In this document: one piece after another, positions 17,605 through 26,089 of the stretch | Position numbering within the stretch: position 1 is the stretch's first letter | How the letters are laid out: every line of letters begins with the position of its first letter | Assembly (NCBI GenBank): GCA_040879985.1 | Contig: JBBDJH010000021.1 | Location: 62,001 to 126,000 of the forward strand | From: VRUE01 sp040879985 | Lineage (GTDB): Bacteria > Actinomycetota > Thermoleophilia > Solirubrobacterales > 70-9 | Direction of reading: 5' to 3' | Length of the DNA stretch: 64,000 nucleotides | Translations under genes and position numbers: made by a program | The notes under the pieces: model-generated | Told to the model about the DNA's origin: nothing | What the model saw: only the letters and a program-made list of their open reading frames with translations | The model's database searches: none

Positions 17605-18060
17605 TCAGCGGCCACGAAGCGCTTTGGTTGCAAGTGCGTCCGCTTCGGTATTCCATTTCCGCGGGATCCACGAAACCCTGTGGTTGGGAAACTCCTTGAG
17701 CAGGGAGCGAGCTTCCGCATGCAGGGGTCTGATCTGCTCCTTGCCAACCTTCGCGCGGCCGTTTACCTGGTCGACCACGAGCTCGGAGTCAAGGAACACC
17801 CGGATTCGTTGGACTTTGTATCTGCGGGCGAGCTCGAGTCCTGCGATCAGAGCCCGATACTCAGCAACGGTGTTGATGGCGGGTCCGATCGGCCTGGAGA
17901 TCTCCTCAACTAGGCCACCGTCGGGATCCCTGAGGACGACTCCGATCGCACCTTGAGCTGGATTGTCGCCGGTCCCGGTGCCGGAACCGTCTGCCTTCAG
18001 GAGATAGTTGCGCTTCGACGGCTCCGGATGGTCGCGTTCGTGCGTTTCGGCCGCCAGCAT
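17605..18060 (-). CDS. RNase HI-family protein
   Basis: 151 residues, a complete RNase H fold. The four acidic catalytic residues are Asp24 (KADGSGTG), Glu67 (VAEYRALIAGLELA), Asp91 (FLDSELVVDQVNG) and Asp141 (NTEADALA). It lacks the basic protrusion of E. coli RnhA, as in the archaeal/actinobacterial subtype. The fold cuts RNA in RNA-DNA hybrids; it may be a spare housekeeping copy or cargo of the island. A weak hairpin (CCGCTT 17539-17544 with AAGCGG 17553-17558) lies in the 109-base space toward the convergent nucleotidyltransferase pair. Confidence 0.9.
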   Translation of the reverse strand: MLAAETHERDHPEPSKRNYLLKADGSGTGTGDNPAQGAIGVVLRDPDGGLVEEISRPIGPAINTVAEYRALIAGLELARRYKVQRIRVFLDSELVVDQVNGRAKVGKEQIRPLHAEARSLLKEFPNHRVSWIPRKWNTEADALATKALRGR

Positions 18061-18146
18061 AAAGGCAAGCTATCTCACGCCAAAGCGCGCACCGAACGGA
18101 TGCCTGCGTTCGCTGCCGCTTCGCGCAGGCTGCGGCAGAGTCGTAC

Positions 18147-20306
18147 TCAGGGCTGCACCTCGGTTTCACATTCTGCGGCCGACGGGGTGTCGCGCATCAG
18201 CCAGGTTTCTGCCTCCTCCACAATTGGCACTACAAGATTTCCCCGGTGAAGGTGGAACCCCATCTGGAGGGCTTCGAAGATTGCGGAGTCGTCACGGGGG
18301 CCAGCCGTGGAGGCCCGATCGGCGATCGCGCGTGCTTTCGCCGCGTCCGACTCGCACCCAACCCTTTCGAGCGCATCGGCTACTCGTCGCATGCCTTCAC
18401 CGAAGCCGCGTGGCAACGCCTCGATCGTGTCCTCCGTTATCGCCGAGTCCATTTTGCTCAGCTCTCCGATGAGCTGCTCGATTCCATCCTGTCCCTGGAT
18501 CACGAATATGGCGACGATGAAGTCGGTGACGTACCGGTGCAAGATCTCTCCAACCGCCCGATCACCTTGGCTGCCTTGAGGACTGATCATGAAGACCCTC
18601 AAGGTTTCGAGTTGACGCCTCAATAGATCGGCGATCTCGACGCGGCTCTCCGCCTCGCTTTGGGCGCGACTGGCTGCGGCGAGCGAGAACTGATGAATCG
18701 TCTCGGCGAGTTCCTGCGACGCCCAATGGGAGCTGTGCCGGGGGTTTGGATCGTCGGTTACATCCTCAGTACGGCGCAGGAGACTCAGGCATGAATGCGT
18801 GAGTCGCCAGGTCCATTTGCTCAGGTCCTCTAATTCAGGACCCTCGCTCGCCCAGACAATGTGGGACGCTTCTTGGAGGCTCATTTTGTTGGGAGCGGGG
18901 ACGATGCCGAATACAGGCTCCAACCCAGAGGCTTGGAGGAGACTGGGGAAACGAGGCAGATCGTCAACGGTGTCGACGAGGGCGTCACTCGCGCCGGCGA
19001 ATGCGTGCCGGTCCGATCCGGGGTCCGCCAGCGCGACGGCCGCGAGTATTCGCACTGCCTCCTGCCAACACGGTCCCGCCAGATGAACCAGTCCACCTTT
19101 CGTCGCCATCAATGCATAGCGGAGGAGTGCTTTCTGGGTGCCGATTCCCATCCAGGGGTCCCCAATCTGGCAGTAGGCGGCGCCAATATCACCGAGAACT
19201 CGGGAGCAATGAGCGGCGTCGGCGGAATCCGGGTCAGCAATGCGACGCTTGAGCATGTGCTCCAGCCGGTACTGAATGGCGTGCAGAGGACCAGTGTCGG
19301 CCCCGCTACCGAATATGCGCGAAAGGTCCGCAGCAAACTGGCGGGCGGCCACGGCCATTGCGATCTCCTTCATTCCGGTGATCAGATGCTGAGAGAAGAG
19401 GCGCCCGGAAGGCGCTCCTGAAACAGCGTGTAGGTCTTCCGATTTTTCCCCGAATGCGTTCACGACCGCGTCTTCTTGTTCGAGTGCACCCGCCTGAGAG
19501 ACGTACTCCTTCACAAGGCGGACACTTGCATCGTGGGCGCGGATTGCGAGATCCCAACTTCCTTCATGCACGCTTCGTTGGGTCAGAAGCACGAACTGGA
19601 ATAGGACCCCACGAACACCTTCTTGAGCGGGAGGTACCGGGTAGAGTTCGAGTCTCTTCCTGAACACCGGTGACGTCTGTCGTCGGATGGCCTTCGCGGC
19701 GCGATGCTGCTCTTGATCGAGGATCTTGATGACCTTCGGAAGTTGTTGCTTGAGGCGGGCTTCCAACTGATTGCCCGGATCGGAGAGGTAGACCAAGCGC
19801 CGCGCTATTAGTGCCGTCAAGGCAAGCCCCGCGCCCGTCAAGAGGATGCTTCCCCCTTCTTCTGCCCTTTCGGGGCGGACCCAGCCGAGCCACAAGAGCA
19901 GTAGCGAAAGAAGGGCGACCATCGCTAGACCGCTCCAAACGAGAGTATCGCGGGCGACCCATCCGCTATCCCAACCGAGCTTTTGCCCTGCCGTCAACGG
20001 TCCGTTCAGGAGGCTGAGCAAGATAACCACGAACACCAGGCTCGCGCCTTGGGTGTAAACGAGGCCGCTCGTTTCTTTCCCTCCACCAGGGGGCCAATGA
20101 GCGACCATGACTAGGAGCCATCCCGCGATGAGAAGCGTTATTAGGACGATGAGCGTGAGTTGCCCGCGGCCGGGCAGGCGCCGTTGGAGGGCGCTCCATT
20201 GCCGGCGCACTCCAGCGAGTCGCCTCGGTGATGCGTCGAGTTCCAATGCCTCCTGTCGGATCTGTCGGAGCATCTGGCCGTGAAGCTGTTCTGGGGTCCA
20301 CGCCAT
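18147..20306 (-). CDS. Large membrane protein of unknown function
   Basis: 719 residues, no family recognised. The N-terminal third has four hydrophobic helices: about 48-70 (LTLIVLITLLIAGWLLVMVA), ASLVFVVILLSLLNG, LVWSGLAMVALLSLLLLWLGW and ILLTGAGLALTALIA. The remaining ~520 residues are soluble and alpha-helical, rich in A, L, R and E, without a visible catalytic motif. Membrane-anchored proteins with big helical cytoplasmic parts are frequent in defence islands, but nothing here proves that role. Codon third positions are less G/C-biased than in the flanking operons, consistent with transfer. Confidence 0.75.
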   Translation of the reverse strand: MAWTPEQLHGQMLRQIRQEALELDASPRRLAGVRRQWSALQRRLPGRGQLTLIVLITLLIAGWLLVMVAHWPPGGGKETSGLVYTQGASLVFVVILLSLLNGPLTAGQKLGWDSGWVARDTLVWSGLAMVALLSLLLLWLGWVRPERAEEGGSILLTGAGLALTALIARRLVYLSDPGNQLEARLKQQLPKVIKILDQEQHRAAKAIRRQTSPVFRKRLELYPVPPAQEGVRGVLFQFVLLTQRSVHEGSWDLAIRAHDASVRLVKEYVSQAGALEQEDAVVNAFGEKSEDLHAVSGAPSGRLFSQHLITGMKEIAMAVAARQFAADLSRIFGSGADTGPLHAIQYRLEHMLKRRIADPDSADAAHCSRVLGDIGAAYCQIGDPWMGIGTQKALLRYALMATKGGLVHLAGPCWQEAVRILAAVALADPGSDRHAFAGASDALVDTVDDLPRFPSLLQASGLEPVFGIVPAPNKMSLQEASHIVWASEGPELEDLSKWTWRLTHSCLSLLRRTEDVTDDPNPRHSSHWASQELAETIHQFSLAAASRAQSEAESRVEIADLLRRQLETLRVFMISPQGSQGDRAVGEILHRYVTDFIVAIFVIQGQDGIEQLIGELSKMDSAITEDTIEALPRGFGEGMRRVADALERVGCESDAAKARAIADRASTAGPRDDSAIFEALQMGFHLHRGNLVVPIVEEAETWLMRDTPSAAECETEVQP

Positions 20307-20704
20307 CGGCGTAACGCTAGCTGGGGAGGCGGCAGGTGCAGCTCACCACGAGCACGCGGGCAACATAAGGGCGGGATCGAAATGCAGAGCGTCCCGTCTC
20401 GTCAGCCAATCGTCTTCGCTAGCGGCTTCGCCCTCTGATGGGCGCACCGCGTGGCGCCGGAACCATGTTTGGCTCGTGGCGCCATCGCGTGTAGCTGGGC
20501 GCGGTGGCGCTGAAGCGATGATTAGGTGGTTGCGTCTAGCCGCTCCCCTTCCCAAACTCCTGCTCTGCGCGAAGAGAAGCACTGCGCAGGCCGAAGCCCC
20601 GCCCTCGCCTGAGCCCGCCGTTATCGAGCGTGCAGGAGTCCGGGCCGCAGAAGGACAGCTGAACCTGTGCCTTAGCGGCTGACTGCAGGCGTTAGTTTGG
20701 AGAT
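20307..20704. other. Intergenic region between divergent island genes
   Basis: About 400 bases between the 719-residue membrane protein (leftward) and the PIN gene (rightward). It must hold both promoters. I see several GGCGCC-type short palindromes around 20450-20515 but no confident promoter, operator or small gene. Confidence 0.5.
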
Positions 20705-22090
20705 GTGATCGCGGTTCTCGACACCAACGCGCTGCACAGCGATGTCTTCGCGACCGGCCCCACTGTGCAGACTTTCCTTGCCGCAGCCGACAACGGCCAG
20801 TGTGAGGTTTGGATCCCATCGGTCGTTATCGAGGAGCTGGTCCGCCAGTTTCCGGAGCGCCTGAGCAAGCTGATCGACGAGAAGAAGACGACCAGCCGAT
20901 ATGAGACGAGGTCGTTCGGCCCCGAGGCGCTGGATCTTGGCGACGGCCAAGATCCAGCGAGCTTCTACCGAGAACAACTGTCGAGGAATCTCGACCGTAA
21001 GTCGGTGAAGATCGTCGGGCCGCCCAAAAGAACGGGCATGATCGCTGAGTGGATCGCCCAGCGTCGGAAACCGATTCCGAACGACGGCCGCGGCGCTGTG
21101 GACACTCAGATCTGGCTGACGGCGATCGAGGCCGGCGAAGAGGACGAGACGATCCTGATCGCCAAGAACCCCAAGGACTTCGCCGACCCAGACGACCCTG
21201 CCGAGTTCCACCCGGTCCTGAAGGCGGACCTGGAGCGCTTCGAGATTGAGGACGATGGCATCGCCCTGTGTCCGACGATTCGTGACTTCCTGCAACGTCA
21301 CGTTGAGCCGAGCGATGAGGCCCTTGCTCAGGGCCGAGCCCTGCTCTCTGACGACCGGCGTCGAGCGGCGCTGATGGCCGAGATCGAGTCGGCGATTCCT
21401 TGGTTCGCCCTCGAGCCGCGCGGGGAGGGGTGGTTCCAGGTGTTTGGCGATATCGATGTCGATAATGCCTCTCTCGTCGCCTTCGACCCAGAGTTCCTGA
21501 ACATCGTCCGCGCCGATGCCGCGCCGAAGGGAAACCATGTGATCCTCGAGGCATACGGGACCGCCAGCCTCGACCTCGGCCTCTTCAAGTACGAAGCCGC
21601 AGTACTTCCTGACGATAGCCCGATATCGATCGAGGAGTTCGATCTCAACGAGTCGATGTCGGCCGCCAGCGCCGAGCTGAGGGCGGCACTGATCGTCGAC
21701 GTCTTGCTTGACGATGCAGCGCCGGCAGTCTCGGTCGAAGACGTCGAGCCGATCGGCAATGACGCAGTCTTTACCCTGTTGGAGAGTTGGGCCGAGGAGA
21801 ATCCGGAGGCATGCCTTGCCTTGGTCGCGGGTGGCTTTGACGTCTCCGGCACCCAAATCGCCACCACGGCAAATCCGGTCGACGTCGAGAAGTTCGATTT
21901 CCGCGACGGCGTGCTTTTGGCCCGCGCGGATTTCGGCGTGGACTACGACAATCCGGTCGACGCGGACGACGAGCACATGTCCGCCAACAACGTCACTGAG
22001 GCCACCTTCGACGTAAAGATCTTTTCGCCCGATTTCGAACGGGGAACACTCGGCGAGATCATGCTCGCCGAGGCCGTCTTCCCCGATTAG
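20705..22090 (+). CDS. PIN-domain nuclease with unknown C-terminal domain
   Basis: 461 residues. The first ~165 form a PIN-like RNase domain: Asp6 in VLDTNAL, Glu43/Glu44 in VIEELV, Asp133 in AVDTQIW and an acidic tail near Asp158-Asp161 (IAKNPKDFADP). The layout resembles the large DUF4935-type PIN proteins rather than small VapC toxins. The C-terminal ~290 residues are acidic, predicted mixed alpha/beta, and not recognised. It starts with GTG at 20705, which overlaps an out-of-frame ATG. No antitoxin-sized gene lies immediately before it, so it is more likely a stand-alone or defence nuclease. Confidence 0.78.
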   Translation: MIAVLDTNALHSDVFATGPTVQTFLAAADNGQCEVWIPSVVIEELVRQFPERLSKLIDEKKTTSRYETRSFGPEALDLGDGQDPASFYREQLSRNLDRKSVKIVGPPKRTGMIAEWIAQRRKPIPNDGRGAVDTQIWLTAIEAGEEDETILIAKNPKDFADPDDPAEFHPVLKADLERFEIEDDGIALCPTIRDFLQRHVEPSDEALAQGRALLSDDRRRAALMAEIESAIPWFALEPRGEGWFQVFGDIDVDNASLVAFDPEFLNIVRADAAPKGNHVILEAYGTASLDLGLFKYEAAVLPDDSPISIEEFDLNESMSAASAELRAALIVDVLLDDAAPAVSVEDVEPIGNDAVFTLLESWAEENPEACLALVAGGFDVSGTQIATTANPVDVEKFDFRDGVLLARADFGVDYDNPVDADDEHMSANNVTEATFDVKIFSPDFERGTLGEIMLAEAVFPD

Positions 22091-22319
22091 GCTCCCAGCC
22101 GACACGCCTGAGCAGCGGGCGGGAATCCGCGGGTTCTCGATTGTGACCAAGCCTCTGCGGCCAAGTTTGGCGGATGTCGTAGTCGTGCTTCGGTGCTTTC
22201 CACCTAGAGTGGGTTGTGCGCTCAGCGCTTTTGCTTAGCGCGACGGGGGTCATTGAGTTCCTCAGAAGAGTGTCTCCGTCGGGTCTGCGAACCGCAGATG
22301 CCCGAGATCGACGTAGGCA

Positions 22320-23618
22320 TCATTCGGTGAAGAGAGGCACGCCGTCGAGCATGCTTTTCGCGGCGCTCGGCTTCAGGGCGAAGGCCGAGGTCATCTGCGC
22401 CGCCTCGTCCGCCGGGACCTCGCGAATCCACCTTCGCGGCTTGATCTGGCCAACGCGAGCGATGAGCTTCTGCGCCGGCGAAGCGTGCGAGGCAGCAAGG
22501 CCGGTCACCGTGACGCCGATGCCGATCGGCACGGCGGCACCTCCCGTCAAGACGATCGCTCCCGCGATCGACAACGCGGCAAAGGTGACGTCAACCCCGG
22601 ACTGGAGTTTCTTCGTCCGCTTCTGCCCGAACGTTTTCGCCAGGGTCTGCGAGTAGTCGCGCGCCAGGTCCTTCAAGTCGTCGTGGCGGATGCTCTCGTC
22701 GCCCGCGAAGTACCTGGCAACCGCCCTCAGATACGTGCGCTTGGCGCGATTGGCCTCGCTTGCTGGGCTCGCTGCCAGTGCCAACGCATCCCATTGCCCG
22801 GCGATGCCCTTTAGCGCCGACTTGAGATCCGGCATGAAGACCGTCACCGGAGGCCGGGCCTCCGCAGACGGCTGGACTTCGTCGAGGTCGAGCTCGGACA
22901 GAAACCTCGGCAGCCGCGTCTGCACGCTGGTCGGGTTCTGGTCGTCGGCCAAGGCGCATCCCCAGGCGTACTGATGAGCCTCGTTTGCGCCTGCCATCAA
23001 CTCTCCGGAGACGGCGCAAGAAAGCTTCCCCGCGCTGCACAACAAGCGGGCGGTGTCCTCCCAGGCGGTCCGCGAGCGCACGTCATCGCCCAGCGTGTCG
23101 ACGAACAATTCGACCTGCGGTCGGAACTTCGAAGTGCTATCCAGCAGCCCTTCGAGGACCGTCGACCCCATCTTGCCGTAGACGTAATCGGTCCGATGCT
23201 TTGGCCAGGCGCGGAACCAGTCGAAGAAGCCGGAGTTGAGCTCCTCCGACCAGGCCGTGAGCACGGGCAAGAAGTCTTCTTGATAACGGGCGTCATCGAC
23301 CAGTTGCTCGGCAGAGGCGATGTTCTGATCTGCCATCACCTCTGCCAGCCGATCGAGCGCGCCGCCGTTACGGGAGAGAATCCGCACGAAGCGACATTCG
23401 ACCAGCGACCTGAACGGGCTGGCCTCGGGGCGCATGATTGCTTCGCGCACGGCCTCGTTCATCAGTAGGTGGCCGTCGTTGATGAACAGTGGGTCACCGG
23501 CGACCAGGGTGAAGACCAAGTGTTCGTTCAACTGGTCGAGCGTCTCGATCGGACGACCGTCGCGATTGCGAATCGCGAAGTCGTCGAGCAGCCCACAGTA
23601 CGCGCGTCTCTCATTCAT
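22320..23618 (-). CDS. Unknown protein with C-terminal hydrophobic hairpin
   Basis: 432 residues, no family recognised. Residues 1-330 are soluble and mostly helical; around residues 40-65 is the segment GDPLFINDGHLLMNEAVREA. Near residues 345-385 two adjacent hydrophobic stretches (FAALSIAGAIVLTGGAAVP and IGIGVTVTGLAAS) could form a membrane hairpin or pore-like segment. That layout is seen in some abortive-infection effectors, which is only a suggestion here. The ATG at 23616-23618 lies in a doubled ATGAATGAG context. Confidence 0.68.
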   Translation of the reverse strand: MNERRAYCGLLDDFAIRNRDGRPIETLDQLNEHLVFTLVAGDPLFINDGHLLMNEAVREAIMRPEASPFRSLVECRFVRILSRNGGALDRLAEVMADQNIASAEQLVDDARYQEDFLPVLTAWSEELNSGFFDWFRAWPKHRTDYVYGKMGSTVLEGLLDSTSKFRPQVELFVDTLGDDVRSRTAWEDTARLLCSAGKLSCAVSGELMAGANEAHQYAWGCALADDQNPTSVQTRLPRFLSELDLDEVQPSAEARPPVTVFMPDLKSALKGIAGQWDALALAASPASEANRAKRTYLRAVARYFAGDESIRHDDLKDLARDYSQTLAKTFGQKRTKKLQSGVDVTFAALSIAGAIVLTGGAAVPIGIGVTVTGLAASHASPAQKLIARVGQIKPRRWIREVPADEAAQMTSAFALKPSAAKSMLDGVPLFTE

Positions 23619-23785
23619 TTAAGTACCCGGAAGTAGGACCGCGCTTGGAACATGGTCATGTCATCGGAGGCAGCCAGCTGGCTCGTGTTGCTTGAGAGAC
23701 CTAAGCCTTTCATAGCCCGCTACGAATACGTGCCCCCGGGGCAGTGAGCGGCCGTGAGGGGTGCAGAGCGGCGGGTAGACCGACT

Positions 23786-24178
23786 TCATTCTGGCCGGTG
23801 TGCATGATTGCCCTGTCTTGGACTCGGCGGTGAGTTGCGGGCTTCAAGCACTGCGGCGAGACCCACATCCAAGAGGCCCCCCGAGCATCGAAGCCGTTGA
23901 ATGCGGAGCAACCTGAAGATGTTCTCCGCTTCCTGGGATACCCGGCGGCCCCATTTACGATCACGACCGAGGGTTTCCACTTCTTTCCTGACCCGTTCTT
24001 TCGCCAGGCTGAGCAGACGGCTGGGCACCTGTTCAGCTTCCGCTCGGTAGAGGCGTTCCTTGGCTTCACTTTCAGCCCTTGCATCGGCACTTCTCTGGAT
24101 TGCGTTCGCCCTATATTCACTCAAGGTGCGCCTGAAGGCCGCCGCGGTTCCTCGGTTCCGTGTTCGCAGGAGCGTGCT
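23786..24178 (-). pseudogene. Out-of-frame C-terminal part of the membrane protein
   Basis: In the frame next to the four-helix protein, residues following STLLRTRNRG form a long Glu/Ala/Arg-rich helix (SEAKERLYRAEAEQVPSRL, AKERVRKEVETL) and then a short tail to the stop at 23786. There is no good start of its own. It reads as the cytoplasmic tail of the upstream-encoded membrane protein, separated by a frameshift that could be real decay or a sequencing error. Confidence 0.45.
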
Positions 24179-24627
24179 TCCTGCTGCGCTAGCGAGTGTG
24201 CAGCTCCAACCGCTTGAACGACGACAACGACGGTGACCCCTGTGACGGCCAAGAGGATGGTGATCGACCCCCTCAATACCAGCGGGTATCGCTTGGGCAT
24301 TCGGCTGCGCAGCGCCGACAGCCAGGGCAACCAAACGGACAGGATCACGGCGACTAGGCCGCCCGCAACGCAAGCGGCCACGAACCCGACGGCCGAAGCG
24401 CTTATGGGGCCGTTAACGGTCCCGCTGATTGAGACCAACTCCCCGAGAACAGCGAGAGCTCCGATTGCGGGGATCAGGAAAGCGAAGTACAAGGTGCGTC
24501 GATGACTGTCGTTGGCTTGGGGGCCATTTCGCTCCGCAACCACCCCGCTGAACACAAGGATCGGAATTAGCGTGGCAGCGATTTCGAAGAATGCGAGCTG
24601 TCCCCCGTGGAAGTTATGAAGCAACAC
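24121..24627 (-). CDS. Four-helix membrane protein, probably the N-terminal part of a frameshifted gene
   Basis: 168 residues with four clear membrane helices (LAFFEIAATLIPILVFSGVVA, LYFAFLIPAIGALAVLGEL, AVGFVAACVAGGLVAVILSVWLPWL, ITILLAVTGVTVVVVVQAVGAA). After the last helix the sequence becomes low-quality, Arg/Pro-rich (EEPRRPSGAP), while the neighbouring frame starts a convincing charged helix at the same point (about 24178). A one-base shift near 24175-24185 would join them into one protein of about 275 residues. Function unknown. Confidence 0.6.
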   Translation of the reverse strand: MLLHNFHGGQLAFFEIAATLIPILVFSGVVAERNGPQANDSHRRTLYFAFLIPAIGALAVLGELVSISGTVNGPISASAVGFVAACVAGGLVAVILSVWLPWLSALRSRMPKRYPLVLRGSITILLAVTGVTVVVVVQAVGAAHSLAQQEARSCEHGTEEPRRPSGAP

Positions 24628-24747
24628 AGGGCGGTGCTTTCACGGAAGCGCCCCGCCGCCGTTGCTTCGTGCGACGGGCAGCACGGACCCCGTGCCCCTC
24701 CGTGCGCGAGCGTTGTGGGGCGTAGGTCGGCGCATTAGCCTTGCCGC

Positions 24748-25539
24748 ATGCCCAAGGCTGTGATGAACGGGATCCGGCTCTACTACGAGGAGCACGGCGA
24801 CGGGGAGCCGATCGCCTGCATACACGGAGGCGGAAGCTCCGCCGTTGTGTGGGGCGACGCGGTTGAGGAACTGGCGCGACTCGGTCGCGTGATCTCCTAT
24901 GACCGGCGCGGGTGCGCTCGCAGCGAGCGGCCAGACCCTTACGAGCGCACCACTGTGACCGAGCAGGCAGACGACGCAGCCGCCCTGCTCGATGCCCTCG
25001 AGGCCGCGCCGGCGGTGGTCATGGGCCGCAGCTACGGAGGGGCGGTGGCGGTCGACCTCGCGCTTCGCTATCCGGACAAAGTCCGTGCGCTGGTCCTGCT
25101 CGAGGGTGACGCCCTCGGCCTCTCGCCCGCGGGATTGGAGTGGACGAAGGACCTGGCTGCGAGCATGCGTGAGGTCGCTGCCCGGGACGGCGTCGACGCC
25201 GTCTACGAGGCGCTGATCGACGAGGTCATGGGTCAGGGAGTCTGGGACTCCTTCCCGGAAGAGATTCGGCGCGTGCTGACGCAGAACGCGCCGGCGCTCC
25301 TGGCGGAGCTCCACTACGTCGACGAGCCGATGCCCGACGCCGCCGCATTCGCCACGATCGAGGTGCCCGCCCTGCTGGTGGCGGGCTCTGACTCACCGCC
25401 CGAGCAGCGCGATATGACCGAGAGAATGGCCGAGGCGCTGCCCAGCGCCCGCTTGGTGCGGATCGGCGGCGGTCATCTGATCGACCCTGCGGGGGCCGAG
25501 GTGCTCGCCTTCGTCGGGGAAGTGCTCGAGGCCGGATAG
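24748..25539 (+). CDS. Alpha/beta hydrolase
   Basis: 263 residues, complete alpha/beta-hydrolase fold. The oxyanion-region HGGGSS (26-31), the nucleophile elbow GRSYGG with Ser95, Asp215 in VAGSDSP and His243 in GGGHLIDP form an intact triad. GC content rises again here compared with the middle of the island. The substrate cannot be deduced; relatives include esterases, lactonases and haloperoxidase-like enzymes. It is encoded alone. Confidence 0.9.
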   Translation: MPKAVMNGIRLYYEEHGDGEPIACIHGGGSSAVVWGDAVEELARLGRVISYDRRGCARSERPDPYERTTVTEQADDAAALLDALEAAPAVVMGRSYGGAVAVDLALRYPDKVRALVLLEGDALGLSPAGLEWTKDLAASMREVAARDGVDAVYEALIDEVMGQGVWDSFPEEIRRVLTQNAPALLAELHYVDEPMPDAAAFATIEVPALLVAGSDSPPEQRDMTERMAEALPSARLVRIGGGHLIDPAGAEVLAFVGEVLEAG

Positions 25540-25871
25540 CCACCGATCGCGCTCGCGCCTCCCAGCCCGCTGCAGCGGTGAGGTCGACACTGCTCCCTTG
25601 CGCGAAGAGCGGCGATGGGCCGCACCAGCGGTCTGACGTGGCCCTGTTGCGCTCGTAGCTGTACGCCATGGTGAATCAAGGCCATCGCATTTGATTACCA
25701 ACTCCGGTTACCAGTAGCTACCTTGCTTTCACTCTGCTTCGCGCGAGAGGCGGGATTCGTCTGCGCCTCGACCGTGTCCTCCCACGGTGTCCCCGCGCTG
25801 CAGCGAAAGGCGCCGAGTGGGGGTAGATCGCCTGCCGCGAGGGCCCTGATCAGGACCCCGTCGGACTTCAC

Positions 25872-25967
25872 CTAACGTCGGGAATGCCGTCCGGGATCGA
25901 GAGCGTCGGCGGCCTCCTCCTCGCTCATCCCGGAAACGACCTTCTGGAGGTGTTCCTTGACGGTCAT
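25872..25967 (-). CDS. Short antitoxin-like fragment
   Basis: 31 codons, starting MTVKEHLQKVVSGMSEEEAA and ending with ALDPGRHSRR. The first 25 residues look like the N-terminus of small Phd/RelB-like or DUF2281-like antitoxins (MTVKE-L-L-V--L-EEEA-D). The last few residues look random, so the gene is probably truncated near the island edge. Surrounding bases 25540-25871 and 25968-26028 hold nothing else I can support. Confidence 0.35.
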   Translation of the reverse strand: MTVKEHLQKVVSGMSEEEAADALDPGRHSRR

Positions 25968-26028
25968 AACGGCATTTCACCGAGACGAGGCGCGGGGTCT
26001 GGGCATCTGCTCAAGCCAATTGAGGCTC

Positions 26029-26089
26029 GGTCAGCCCAGCAGGGCTATATCGGTTATCTCGACCTGGTAGCGGCCGGGTTGCTCGCGGG
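26029..26089. repeat. Right island boundary: 3' end of the intact kinase gene
   Basis: Direct-repeat partner of 16275-16335 (57 of 61 identical). This copy is the functional 3' end of the kinase gene, including its stop codon at 26031-26033 on the minus strand. Confidence 0.85.

Larger units (their letters stand above)
16276..26030. mobile_element. Putative genomic island inserted in a kinase gene 3' end
   Basis: About 9.75 kb between direct repeats of the kinase 3' end. Base composition is visibly lower than in the flanks: row 18541-18600 counts 33 G+C of 60, against 46 of 60 in row 12961-13020. Gene density is lower, with gaps of 200-500 bases. Cargo: nucleotidyltransferase pair, RNase HI, 719-residue membrane protein, PIN nuclease, 432-residue unknown protein, a frameshifted membrane protein, alpha/beta hydrolase, and a short antitoxin-like fragment. 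Removing it would place ddl and the kinase in convergent contact. There is no integrase, transposase or phage gene, so it is either a decayed element or one mobilised in trans. Confidence 0.7.

Noticed and set aside
24640..25314. Leftward frame across the alpha/beta hydrolase gene
   Set aside because: It is the complement of a gene with an intact catalytic triad on the plus strand.
16276..26030. Prophage or transposon
   Set aside because: No integrase, transposase, terminase, capsid or terminal inverted repeats were found; only direct repeats of a gene end.
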